Below the pieces are notes generated by a model. It was not told where the DNA came from, did not search any database, and saw nothing but the letters and a program-made list of their open reading frames with translations. 27,395 bases of DNA from JBAVQS01 sp049694275 (GTDB lineage: Bacteria > Chloroflexota > Anaerolineae > UBA4142 > SHND01). Shown piece after piece: positions 8,011 through 16,075 of this stretch (positions within the stretch are counted from its first letter, which is position 1; each line of letters starts with the position of its first letter). Location of the stretch: contig JBAVQS010000228.1 of the NCBI GenBank assembly GCA_049694275.1, forward strand, positions 1-27,395, written 5' to 3'. Both the position numbers and the translations under genes were made by a program.

Positions 8011-8124
8011 CGCATGAGCCAGTATACCGGGTCCCGGTCGCCTACACAAATACAACCCCATGCGTCAAGATGTGCCCGTCTTATCGGTCTGCGCTCAAGA
8101 AGTGAGACCTTTTCACTCCTTTGG

Positions 8125-8133
8125 TGTTATAAT
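8125..8133 (+). promoter_or_regulatory. Extended -10 promoter of fabF-fabH
   Basis: TGTTATAAT is a perfect extended -10 (TGnTATAAT). There is no convincing TTGACA 17 bp upstream, which extended -10 promoters tolerate. The start would be near 8140, leaving a leader of ~75 nt before fabF. The rest of the 7844-8216 gap holds the MITE-like element and no gene. Confidence 0.65.
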
Positions 8134-8216
8134 AGCAACGCTGGCCAGCGGGCAACCAGCCCGGACAGAGACATCACTCGGCCAGTTAGATGCGCAGTCT
8201 TTCTAGAGGAGTTGGC

Positions 8217-9464
8217 ATGACGAGTTCCACCCCGCGTGTAGTGGTAACCGGTATCGGTTGTTTGACCCCGGTGGGCAATGATTTAAAGACAACATGGGAA
8301 AATATTAAAGCAGGACATTCCGGAATCGCGCCCATTACGCTCTTTGACACATCGAATCTCGAAACTCGCTTTGGCGGCGAGGTCAAGGGCTTTGACCCCC
8401 TCGCCCATTTTGATCGCAAGGAAGCCCGGCGGCTGGAGCGTTTTATGCAACTCGCCGTCGTCGCCGCCCGGGAAGCCGTCAAGGATTCTGGCCTGGAGAT
8501 TAACGAAGCAAACTGTGAGCGGGTCGCGGTGGTCGTCGGCAGTGGGATCGGCGGAGCCATTGGGCTCATCGAAAACACACACACCTTTATCGCCAAAGGG
8601 CCCAAGCGGGTCAGTCCTATTTTTATCCCGATGGTGTTGATCGATAGCGCAGCGGGCATGATCGCGATCGACCAGCAAGCCAAAGGGCCCAACCTGGCAA
8701 TCGTCACAGCGTGCGCGACTGGAGCGAATGCGATTGGCGAGTCGGCGGAAATGATCAAGCGCGGCGACGCTGACGTCGTGATCGCCGGCGGGGTGGAAGC
8801 GGCCATGTTTCCCCTGACCTTTGCCGGCTTTAACGTCATGGGGGCGCTCTCGACCCGCAACGACGACCCCGCTTCCGCCTGCCGCCCATTTGATACGACC
8901 CGTGATGGGTTTGTAATGAGCGAAGGGGCCGGCATTCTTATCCTCGAAAACGAGGAACATGCGCAAGCACGCGGCGCGAAAATCTATGGCGTCATTGCCG
9001 GCTATGGGACCAGCGCGGACGCAGTTCATTTTGCCACGCCGGATGCGGACGGCGCCGGCCTCGTCCGCTCGATGAAATGGGCTCTCCGCAAAGCAAACCT
9101 TGCGCCTAAAGAGATACAATACATCAATGCGCACGGCACCGGGACCAAATTGAATGATCCGACCGAAACCGTGGCGATCAAGCAGGTCTTTGGCGAAGAC
9201 GCCTACAACATCCCGGTGAGCTCGACCAAGTCCATGCTCGGGCACATGCTCGGCGCAGCGGGCGCCGTCGAGACAATCGTGTGCCTCATGGCCATGCAGG
9301 ACAGTCTACTGCCGCCGACCATACATTTGAATTCTCCCGATCCGGCCTGCGACCTCGACTATGTTCCCAACCGAGCGCGCCCAGCCCGGCTGGACGCGGT
9401 CATGTCCAACTCGATGGGGCTCGGTGGACACAACGCCTCGGTCATCGTCACTCGCTACGCCTGA
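8217..9464 (+). CDS. fabF: 3-oxoacyl-ACP synthase II (KAS II)
   Basis: FabF performs the condensing step of type II fatty-acid elongation, joining malonyl-ACP to acyl-ACP in the cytoplasm. The 415-residue length is standard. The catalytic triad is Cys166 in VTACATGANAIGE, His306 in NAHGTGT and His343 in GHMLGAAG. Lys338 lies in SSTKSMLGH. The N-terminus RVVVTGIGCLTPVGND and the C-terminus SNSMGLGGHNASVI are typical. The ATG at 8217 was chosen over an upstream in-frame ATG at 8190 because AGAGGA lies at 8205-8210. fabH follows after 52 bp, so the two form an operon. No acpP, fabD or fabG is adjacent, so the remaining pathway genes lie elsewhere. Confidence 0.95.
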   Translation: MTSSTPRVVVTGIGCLTPVGNDLKTTWENIKAGHSGIAPITLFDTSNLETRFGGEVKGFDPLAHFDRKEARRLERFMQLAVVAAREAVKDSGLEINEANCERVAVVVGSGIGGAIGLIENTHTFIAKGPKRVSPIFIPMVLIDSAAGMIAIDQQAKGPNLAIVTACATGANAIGESAEMIKRGDADVVIAGGVEAAMFPLTFAGFNVMGALSTRNDDPASACRPFDTTRDGFVMSEGAGILILENEEHAQARGAKIYGVIAGYGTSADAVHFATPDADGAGLVRSMKWALRKANLAPKEIQYINAHGTGTKLNDPTETVAIKQVFGEDAYNIPVSSTKSMLGHMLGAAGAVETIVCLMAMQDSLLPPTIHLNSPDPACDLDYVPNRARPARLDAVMSNSMGLGGHNASVIVTRYA

Positions 9465-9516
9465 ACAAATCCCCGTCCGGTCAAAGGCGACCGACGATTT
9501 CAAATCTGAGGTCTAA

Positions 9517-10662
9517 ATGGAGCGATACGCGCATATTGTCGGTTGGGGCAAGTATCTACCCACCAAAGTGTTGACCAACGACGACCTCGCCAAAATGGTA
9601 GATACCAACGATGCCTGGATTCGCGAGCGCAGCGGCATTAGCACACGCCACATTGCCACCAAAGAGACGACCGCCAGTATGGCGCTCTACGCGGCCCAGG
9701 AAGCGGTCGAAAATGCAGACATCAGCCCTACCGAGATCGACCTGGTCATCGTCGCCACCGCTACCCCTGAGCATTATTTTCCCGCAACCGCCTGTCTGGT
9801 CCAGGACCAACTGGGCGCCGAGAACGCGGGCGCTTTTGATCTCGAAGCCGGCTGCTCGGGCTTTGTCTATGCGCTGGCCGTTGCCAGCGCCATGATCCGG
9901 TCAGGGGTTCACAACACGGTTATGGTCATCGGCTCCGAAACCCTCTCGCGCGTCGTGGACTGGAAAGACCGCGGCACCTGCGTGCTCTTTGGCGACGGCG
10001 CGGGCGCAGTCCTGTTGCGTGGGAGCGACACCTACGGGGGCGTCCTTTCGACCGTGCTCGGCTCAGACGGTTCGGGCGGCGAGCTCTTGATTATCCCGGC
10101 CGGGGGCAGCAAGTATCCCGCCAACCTCGATACCGTGACCTCCAACCAGCACACAATCAAGATGAATGGACGCGAGGTCTATCGCTTTGCCACACGCGTC
10201 ATGGCCGAGGCAGCCAAACAGGTCATCGAGCGAGCTCATCTCCCGATGGAAGAGATCGACCTCCTCATTCCGCACCAGGCCAACATCCGCATCATCGAAT
10301 ATGCAGCCAAAGCGCTCAAGCTCCCGCCCGAAAAGGTCTTTGTCAACCTGGAGCGCTATGGCAACACCTCGGCGGCCTCGATCCCGATTGCGCTCTGCGA
10401 GGCGATCGAGGCGCAGCGCGTCAACCCCGGCGACCACATTGTATTTGTCGGCTTTGGCGCTGGGCTCACCTGGGCGGCCGCCGCGGTCGAGTGGACCTCA
10501 CCGACGATTGCTCCCAGAGCCAGCGCGCAAAAGGTCGCACAGGGAAAGCTCCGCTATACCTGGGCGCAGGTCAAATCCGTCGGGCATCGCGTCTTTCGCC
10601 ACATCGATTCCGGCGTCAGCCACGTCATCGACAAATTCGAAGGCCAAAAGGAACAGACATAA
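9517..10662 (+). CDS. fabH: 3-oxoacyl-ACP synthase III (KAS III) with C-terminal extension
   Basis: FabH starts fatty-acid synthesis by condensing an acyl-CoA primer with malonyl-ACP. The active-site triad is Cys113 in LEAGCSGFVYAL, His253 in IPHQANIRII and Asn283 in ERYGNTSAASIP. GFGAGLTWAAAAVEW closes the thiolase fold at about residue 327. The protein runs to 381 residues, so a basic ~54-residue tail (for example WAQVKSVGHRVFRHIDSG) extends past the usual FabH end at 315-330. The tail is predicted to be helical and its role is unknown. TGAGG upstream of the ATG can serve as RBS. It is the second gene of the fabF operon and converges on the next gene. Confidence 0.93.
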   Translation: MERYAHIVGWGKYLPTKVLTNDDLAKMVDTNDAWIRERSGISTRHIATKETTASMALYAAQEAVENADISPTEIDLVIVATATPEHYFPATACLVQDQLGAENAGAFDLEAGCSGFVYALAVASAMIRSGVHNTVMVIGSETLSRVVDWKDRGTCVLFGDGAGAVLLRGSDTYGGVLSTVLGSDGSGGELLIIPAGGSKYPANLDTVTSNQHTIKMNGREVYRFATRVMAEAAKQVIERAHLPMEEIDLLIPHQANIRIIEYAAKALKLPPEKVFVNLERYGNTSAASIPIALCEAIEAQRVNPGDHIVFVGFGAGLTWAAAAVEWTSPTIAPRASAQKVAQGKLRYTWAQVKSVGHRVFRHIDSGVSHVIDKFEGQKEQT

Positions 10663-10665
10663 ACA

Positions 10666-10732
10666 GGGGGCGACCCCCATCCTCGTTGGGACGAACTGCA
10701 TTATCTTTGGGGCGATCCGCCACGGGTCGCCC
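10666..10732. terminator. Hairpin cluster between convergent genes
   Basis: GGGGGCGACCCCC at 10666-10678 can fold on itself. A 9-bp stem with one G-U pair joins 10710-10718 (GGGCGATCC) to 10724-10732 (GGGTCGCCC). GGGCGACCC at 10668-10676 is also a perfect complement of 10724-10732, so two foldings compete. No long T-run follows on either strand, so a bidirectional terminator role is plausible but not strong. Confidence 0.4.
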
Positions 10733-10737
10733 TGACA

Positions 10738-13236
10738 TTATTTCACGTCGAATTCCCCTAATGTGATCTGCGCGAACGGGTGATCGCTGGCGTCGAGCAG
10801 CAATACGCTCGTGTCCGAGTTCGCATCATACATGAGCACCTGGACACGATACACGCCCGGTTTGAGGTCTCGCGGCAGCGTCAGCACGAAATGGTCCCGG
10901 ATGATCGTCTCGGGAATCCAGAGGAGCGTCTGCCCGCTCGGCTCGCGGTCGACATTCAGAACCTTGTTCCCCTGTGCATCGACCAACCGCACCGACGCCG
11001 AATAATAGGCGTCGATCTTGTTCAGCGGCAGCCAGTTCAACGGCACATCCACCGTGGCGCCGGGCGCATAAGTGGGCTCGAACGGCGAAGCGAGCTCAAC
11101 CCGCGCAGGGATAACTACCTCTTGCGCCCCCTCGCTCCCCACATTGGCATTGCCCTTGAGTGTAAACGCCCCCAGCGGTCCCCCGCTCGCCTGCAACGTA
11201 AATTCCACCTTGCCCGGATGCGCCGGCGCCGTCAAGCGCACCGGAATTACCGATGCAGAAGAGGTAACGAGCGGCGCACCGGTGCTTACCTGTTCTTGCT
11301 CCCCGCTACTCCAGCTCGCAGTCCACTGCACCCTGTCCGTCGCCTTGACGGCATAGGGCGAATCGCCGGTATTGTGCAGAATCACGTACGCAGTGAACGG
11401 CGCGCCCGCGGCAACCGGCGCGGGGATATAGAGCGATTGAGTGAGTTGGTCGGGTGTTTGGATATTCGGAGTGACCGCATAAACGCTCGCCATATCCCCC
11501 TCTTGAACCGGCTGCAACCCTGCCACATCGTCCAACTGCCCTGGACCGATTGTTCCCGGAATCTCAGCCAGCTCATTCCAGTGGAGGATTACATCGCGCA
11601 CGCCATACGCTTGCAGCAGGCTGATGGAGCGCGCACTGGGGAAAAAGCGCATCTCGTACTCGAACGCCCCGCGCCCCGGCGGATTGAACCCGCTGTATCC
11701 ATCCGGCGTATCCTGCCAGTGATAGGTCGAAAGATACTCTTTCGAGATATCGAGTCGCTGGCTGGCGTCCAGCCCCATCATCGGCAGTTCGAGGATGACG
11801 CCGTGCGGCTGCGCAGCCAGCCATCGGTATTCCGGGTCAATCTCGCCGGCGACCGGCAGCACAGTGATGTTGGCCGCCGGCAGCGCCAGGTACTCGAGCG
11901 CGATGAGGAGAACCCAGCCCATTGCGAATTTTGAATTGCGAATTTTGAATTGCGAATTCCTATCTCCTAATCCCAAATTCGCAATTCCCATCCCCGCCAA
12001 CGCAGCGATGGCAAACATGATGAGGGCCTCAAACCGAACGGGGGCGCGCAGGGCCTGGAGCGGAGCGAATACCTTGTATAACCAGAAATAGGGCAAGGTG
12101 ACGTTCGCCGGCTGCCCGGCTGCAAGGTACAGGCGCGGCCCGAGGGCCAGCACGAACGAGGTGAGCAAGAGCGCGAGCAGGAACCCACGCGGCCCCCGCC
12201 CTCGCCACAATCCGGCGATGGCAAAGACGAGCGCGAACACGCCTGGGAAGAGGTTGTCAAGCGGATACCCCCCCTCATAGTGTACCGGGTTGGGCGCAAG
12301 CCATTTACCATACACCACATTCTGCGGCGACACCTCGGTAAATTGCTTGAGGTTGGCGCTGAATGGCTCGCTCTCCTCCACGCTCCGGTGGAACCCCAGG
12401 TCGCGCTGCACCTGGAAATAGGGCAGCAGAAACGGCGCCAGCATAACCGCAATCAGCGCGCCAGCCACGAACAACCGGAAAATGAACCACCCACCACGTG
12501 AAGGACGCCAAGATTTATATAGATTTTCCCGTTGCGTTCTTTGCGGTTCAATCTTTGCCTCCCCCTTCCCATGGCGCGCGCCGTTCACGAGTAGATAAAC
12601 CACATAGCATGCGACGGCTGTACCGCCAATGAGTGCATAATAGATGGAGGAGAGGGCCTGGAGGATGAAAAAGAGGGCGAACAGAACCACCGCGCGCGTC
12701 ATAACGCCCTTGCGCGAGCCAGAGGCCATCCGCCGCAGGAACAAGAGCGCGAGCGGCAGCCAACCCAGCGTGAGGAGTTGGATCTGCGCCAGGTTCCCCA
12801 GATTGAACGGATTGAATGCATAGATCGCACCCGCAATCCAGCCGGCCGCCATCCCCCCTTCCCCCATCCAATCGAACACCAACAGATACATCCCGAACGC
12901 ATCGAGCCAGAGCATCGCAAGGAGAACGAGGTTATAGCCAAAAATCGAATTCCCGGTCGCGAGCGTGACGGGGAGGGCGAGCAAGCCCTGCGGAACAAGC
13001 ACCTCGGAAAAGGCAAGCGTATTGGCGTAGGGATAAAAAATGTTGGTGTTATAGAGACCGAGCGGGTTGGTAATGGCCGCGTGCCCCACCCAACCGATGA
13101 TCCAGGTGTTGAGCAGCGCATCCTGTTTGTCCTCGACCGCATTCCAGACATGCAAAATGAGCGGGTTGGTGAGGACGAGCGCCAGGACCAAAAACAGGAG
13201 CGCCGCTGCCCAGTGTCGTTTCAGCACGAGGCCCAT
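10738..13236 (-). CDS. Large GT-C/YfhO-like polytopic membrane protein with C-terminal beta-rich domain
   Basis: The 832-residue protein is an integral membrane protein of unproven function. The first ~470 residues hold about ten hydrophobic segments. An early loop motif, DALLNTWIIGWVGH followed by NIFYPYANTLAFSE, resembles the acidic first loop of GT-C glycosyltransferases and YfhO-like proteins. The C-terminal ~300 residues look extracytoplasmic and beta-rich (for example VPLNWLPLNKIDAYYSASVRL and LKPGVYRVQVLMYD). The frame is open to 13497, but that part overlaps the upstream gene. The ATG at 13236 (MGLVLKRHWAAALLFL) starts at the first membrane segment, so I chose it. It lies 64 bp behind the methyltransferase operon and may be read with it. 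An AT-rich repeat encodes RNSQFKIRNSKF inside it. Confidence 0.75.
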   Translation of the reverse strand: MGLVLKRHWAAALLFLVLALVLTNPLILHVWNAVEDKQDALLNTWIIGWVGHAAITNPLGLYNTNIFYPYANTLAFSEVLVPQGLLALPVTLATGNSIFGYNLVLLAMLWLDAFGMYLLVFDWMGEGGMAAGWIAGAIYAFNPFNLGNLAQIQLLTLGWLPLALLFLRRMASGSRKGVMTRAVVLFALFFILQALSSIYYALIGGTAVACYVVYLLVNGARHGKGEAKIEPQRTQRENLYKSWRPSRGGWFIFRLFVAGALIAVMLAPFLLPYFQVQRDLGFHRSVEESEPFSANLKQFTEVSPQNVVYGKWLAPNPVHYEGGYPLDNLFPGVFALVFAIAGLWRGRGPRGFLLALLLTSFVLALGPRLYLAAGQPANVTLPYFWLYKVFAPLQALRAPVRFEALIMFAIAALAGMGIANLGLGDRNSQFKIRNSKFAMGWVLLIALEYLALPAANITVLPVAGEIDPEYRWLAAQPHGVILELPMMGLDASQRLDISKEYLSTYHWQDTPDGYSGFNPPGRGAFEYEMRFFPSARSISLLQAYGVRDVILHWNELAEIPGTIGPGQLDDVAGLQPVQEGDMASVYAVTPNIQTPDQLTQSLYIPAPVAAGAPFTAYVILHNTGDSPYAVKATDRVQWTASWSSGEQEQVSTGAPLVTSSASVIPVRLTAPAHPGKVEFTLQASGGPLGAFTLKGNANVGSEGAQEVVIPARVELASPFEPTYAPGATVDVPLNWLPLNKIDAYYSASVRLVDAQGNKVLNVDREPSGQTLLWIPETIIRDHFVLTLPRDLKPGVYRVQVLMYDANSDTSVLLLDASDHPFAQITLGEFDVK
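11922..11986. repeat. AT-rich 14-bp tandem and inverted repeat inside a coding region
   Basis: TTGCGAATTTTGAA occurs at 11922-11935 and again at 11936-11949, with a partial third copy to 11958. AAATTCGCAATT at 11975-11986 is its inverted complement, so the DNA can form a hairpin. It keeps the reading frame of the membrane protein, adding a basic loop segment. The composition is far more AT-rich than the surrounding gene, so it looks like an inserted dispersed repeat. Confidence 0.7.
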
Positions 13237-13300
13237 TATAGGGGCATCCGCAAAAATGGAAAAACACGGCCAGTTATTTCTTATGCCGTGTGCAGCGCTT

Positions 13301-14317
13301 TCAACCGGAAAGATTCTCCTGTTGCTGCGCGATCTCGATAAATGCGAGCATATTTTCGAGCGGGACATCCCGGGTGACGTCGTGCGAAGGAGCAAAGATG
13401 TAACCGCCTTCACGCCCGGCGTCCAACAACCGCTTACTTTCCCGGCGCACCTCGTCGGGCGTGCCGCGCGGCAAGGTGCTCTGAACGGATAGCCCACCGT
13501 GAAAAGTCAATCGTCCCCGATACTGCTTCATGAGGGCATAGACATCCATTACGTCCGGTTGAAAGGGGTTGAAACAGTTCAGACCAATATCGACCAAATC
13601 GTCAAACAGCTCGTCCACATCACCGCAAGAATGGATGAAAACGTATTTACCGGCGCCATGCACGACGGCGTACATGCGCTTGAGAACCGGCAGAATGTGC
13701 GCACGCCAGCGCTTGGGGCCCATCTGCAAGCCATGCTGTTGCCCCCAATCATCGCCAAAGTAAACCGCGTCGATGTCGTATTGGAGCGCTTGCCCGAGCT
13801 GCGCGATGTTATAGTCCGCGATCGCGTTCAACAGCTCGTCTACAAAAGCGGGGTGGTCGTGGAAATCGATCAACAAATTCTCCAGGCCCCGCAGCGTCCA
13901 CGCGCGCTCGTAGAGTGAAAAACCGATCTGGAACACACGGAAGCAATCGCCGTGCAGGGCAAGCTTTTGGGGAATATCGGCAAAGAAACGCGGATCCAGC
14001 GGGTCGGGAAGCGTATACCCTTTGAGCGTCGGTTCGCTCAACACGCAACCTTTTGGGATGCCGATGTCCGGGTCAACGCTCCGGTCCCAGACCACGCCAA
14101 AGACATCGCGCACGCAGTCAGCGCCGACATCCTCGAAAAAGCCGATGTCACTCCCCAGTTTGAGGAGATGATTCTGCAACACGGCGTCGAGATCGTCCGC
14201 GCCAAAATGCTTCGTCAGCTTTGCCTTCGCCTCCTTGGTAAAGCCAAACGACCAGGGGACGTACGGGGGGCGCTTGCCATCCAAAACCAGTTTTACAAGC
14301 TCACGCTTGGTCATCAT
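13301..14317 (-). CDS. Uroporphyrinogen decarboxylase-fold (UROD family) methyltransferase, paralogue 2
   Basis: This 338-residue TIM-barrel protein belongs to the UROD superfamily. Here it is more likely a corrinoid-linked methyltransferase (as in MtaA or CmuA) than the haem enzyme, because it overlaps a corrinoid-protein operon. Visible features are GFTKEAKAKLTKHFG at the start, YFGDDWGQQHGLQMGPKRW in the middle and YVFIHSCGDVDELFDDLVD, with the HxC zinc-type ligands. GYIFAPSHDVTRDVPLENM closes the barrel. The start ATG overlaps the upstream stop as ATGA (14314-14317), so translation is coupled. The substrate (methyl donor, or acceptor such as a folate) cannot be read from sequence. It differs clearly from paralogue 1, which suggests the two catalyse different half-reactions. 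Confidence 0.85.
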   Translation of the reverse strand: MMTKRELVKLVLDGKRPPYVPWSFGFTKEAKAKLTKHFGADDLDAVLQNHLLKLGSDIGFFEDVGADCVRDVFGVVWDRSVDPDIGIPKGCVLSEPTLKGYTLPDPLDPRFFADIPQKLALHGDCFRVFQIGFSLYERAWTLRGLENLLIDFHDHPAFVDELLNAIADYNIAQLGQALQYDIDAVYFGDDWGQQHGLQMGPKRWRAHILPVLKRMYAVVHGAGKYVFIHSCGDVDELFDDLVDIGLNCFNPFQPDVMDVYALMKQYRGRLTFHGGLSVQSTLPRGTPDEVRRESKRLLDAGREGGYIFAPSHDVTRDVPLENMLAFIEIAQQQENLSG

Positions 14318-15438
14318 TCAGTTTCTCCGGCGCTCAGCATGTCTGAGGCGTACCCGGTCCCGGTGATCGCGTGGACCATTGCCCAAAAATTTTCGAGCGG
14401 TGTGTCAAGCTGGATATTGTGTGTCGGTCCGATGATCAATCCGCCATGCTTGCCGATTGTTTCGAGCCGCGTGACGACCTCGGCCTGGACTTGTACCGGG
14501 GTACCATACGGCAGCGTATTTTGCAGATCGATAGAACCCCAGAAACACAAGCGATCTCCATAGTCCTTCTTCAACCTCACCGGATCGAGGGCCGCGGGCT
14601 GAATCGGATTCAGGACGTCCAGTCCAATTTCGATCAGGTCCGGAATCATCGGATAGATCATGCCGTCGGAGTGGTAAGCAATCTTGACGTGCGAATTGAT
14701 CTTTTTCAAGGAGGCGATCAGGTTCGCCATGCGCGGCTTGAAGTACTTGCGCCACATCGTCGGCGACATGAGCATCGCGTGTTGCCCTCCAATATCATCG
14801 CCCAGCCAGATCATATCGACGCCACGGCGCGCCAGTTCCTGGGTGACCGTGAGGTGATACTGGTATGGCAAATCCAGAATGCGGTTGGCAAGGTCGGGGT
14901 CCAGCGCCAGATCCATCATCAACTGCTCGTACCCGCGCAGCGCCCACGCCGTTTCAAAGATCGTCGTCGGGGTGACCCCGACAATCCAGTACTCCTCCTT
15001 GAATTCGCGAGCCACGCGCTCGGCTTCTGCATACAGTTGGGGGCGATGCGGGTCCGGCGCGTGATAGGTCTCGATTGCAGCGTCGGCGGCGAGAGGGTGG
15101 CCGAACGGTTCGGTGTATTTCCCTTTGCCAAAGCGCGTCATGTACTCGACACACTTCCATGTCACGCCCCATTCATCGGTGTAGACATCGACATCCTGAT
15201 AGCCCGGGGCATAATAGCCGTTGACCCAGCCGACCGAAGTGAGAAGCAGGTCTTGACCGAGCATGCGCTCGAGCTCGTAGGTGTTGCCGCCGCCGTGAGG
15301 ATTGTGGAGACCATGTCCCTGGAACTTGATATCCTCTTGGAGCCGTTCCGCGAACTCGGGCGTAAAGCTGATCTGCATAGGGCAGCGGTCGGGCTTTTCA
15401 TGGTTGAGCGCAGTCAAGACGCGGTCACGGTGTTTCAT
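14314..15438 (-). CDS. UROD family methyltransferase, paralogue 1
   Basis: This 374-residue UROD-fold protein starts MKHRDRVLTALNHEKPDRCP, the usual N-terminus of UROD-like methyltransferases. The barrel contains DMIWLGDDIGGQHAMLMSP and, after KIAYHSDGMIYPMIPDLIE, the loop GLDVLNPIQP. At the zinc site it has YHSDG where paralogue 2 has IHSCGD: the His is kept but the following Cys is replaced by Asp, so metal ligation should differ. Its ATG overlaps the corrinoid-protein stop by 4 bp (ATGA), and its own stop overlaps paralogue 2. By analogy with three-component systems, one paralogue would move methyl from substrate to corrinoid and the other from corrinoid to a carrier; which does which is inference. 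Confidence 0.86.
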   Translation of the reverse strand: MKHRDRVLTALNHEKPDRCPMQISFTPEFAERLQEDIKFQGHGLHNPHGGGNTYELERMLGQDLLLTSVGWVNGYYAPGYQDVDVYTDEWGVTWKCVEYMTRFGKGKYTEPFGHPLAADAAIETYHAPDPHRPQLYAEAERVAREFKEEYWIVGVTPTTIFETAWALRGYEQLMMDLALDPDLANRILDLPYQYHLTVTQELARRGVDMIWLGDDIGGQHAMLMSPTMWRKYFKPRMANLIASLKKINSHVKIAYHSDGMIYPMIPDLIEIGLDVLNPIQPAALDPVRLKKDYGDRLCFWGSIDLQNTLPYGTPVQVQAEVVTRLETIGKHGGLIIGPTHNIQLDTPLENFWAMVHAITGTGYASDMLSAGETE

Positions 15439-16073
15439 GGGGCAATCAGCGCTTTGGCCAGCGCGACCGCGCGGTTGGCGTCCTGGGCGTATCCATCCGC
15501 GCCGATCTCGTGCGCGAATTCGTCGTTGAGCGGCGCGCCGCCCACCATCACTTTGAGCTGGCCGCGCAGCCCGGCTTGTTCGAGCGCATGCACAACCTCT
15601 CTCATGTTGGGCATGGTCGTTGTGAGGAGCGCGGACATTGCAATGAGATTCGCGCCGGTCTGGTGAACCGCCTCGACGAATTTCTCCGGCGGCACGTCCG
15701 CGCCCAAATCCACGATCTGAAATCCGGCGCCTTCGAGCATCATTCCTACCAGGTTCTTGCCGATATCGTGCAGATCGCCTTTGACGCTGCCGATCACCAC
15801 TTTTCCGGTGGACTGGACCGGGACATTCTGCAAATGTGGCTTGAGGACCTGGAGGCCCGCTTTCATCGCGCGCGCCGCAATCAGCATCTCTGGCACATAG
15901 TACTCGCCGCGCTGAAATCGGTTGCCCACCTCCGCCATCGCGGGAATCATTCCTTCCGTTAAGATGGTCCGGGGATCGACGCCTGAGCGAACGGCCTGCT
16001 CTGTCTCTTGCCGGACCTGGTTCATATCGCCTTCGACGATTCCATCGAAAAGCGGTTGCAAGGTTGCATTCAT
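15435..16073 (-). CDS. Corrinoid (B12-binding) methyltransferase carrier protein, MtbC/MttC-like
   Basis: This 212-residue cobalamin-binding protein carries the methyl group between methyltransferases. An N-terminal helical cap (about 1-85, with VPEMLIAARAMKAGLQVLKP) precedes the Rossmann-type B12 domain. The His of GDLHDIGKN (DxHxxG) is the lower axial cobalt ligand. GAGFQIVDLGADVPPEKFVEA and MVGGAPLNDEFAHEIGADGY complete the signature. The ATG at 16073 is 2 bp past the permease stop, and AAGGAGA lies upstream inside that gene. The frame is open to 16154, but that part would overlap the permease. Its stop overlaps the next gene by 4 bp. No reductive-activation ATPase (RACo-like) gene is visible nearby. 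Confidence 0.93.
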   Translation of the reverse strand: MNATLQPLFDGIVEGDMNQVRQETEQAVRSGVDPRTILTEGMIPAMAEVGNRFQRGEYYVPEMLIAARAMKAGLQVLKPHLQNVPVQSTGKVVIGSVKGDLHDIGKNLVGMMLEGAGFQIVDLGADVPPEKFVEAVHQTGANLIAMSALLTTTMPNMREVVHALEQAGLRGQLKVMVGGAPLNDEFAHEIGADGYAQDANRAVALAKALIAP

Positions 16074-16075
16074 GA

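Noticed and set aside
13237..13497. N-terminal extension of the large membrane protein to 13497
   Set aside because: It would overlap ~200 bp of the UROD paralogue and adds a basic, non-membrane segment; the ATG at 13236 begins directly at the first membrane segment.
14371..15666. 431-codon plus-strand open frame opposite the UROD paralogue
   Set aside because: Long only because of GC-rich codon structure; the minus strand encodes convincing UROD and corrinoid-protein sequences.
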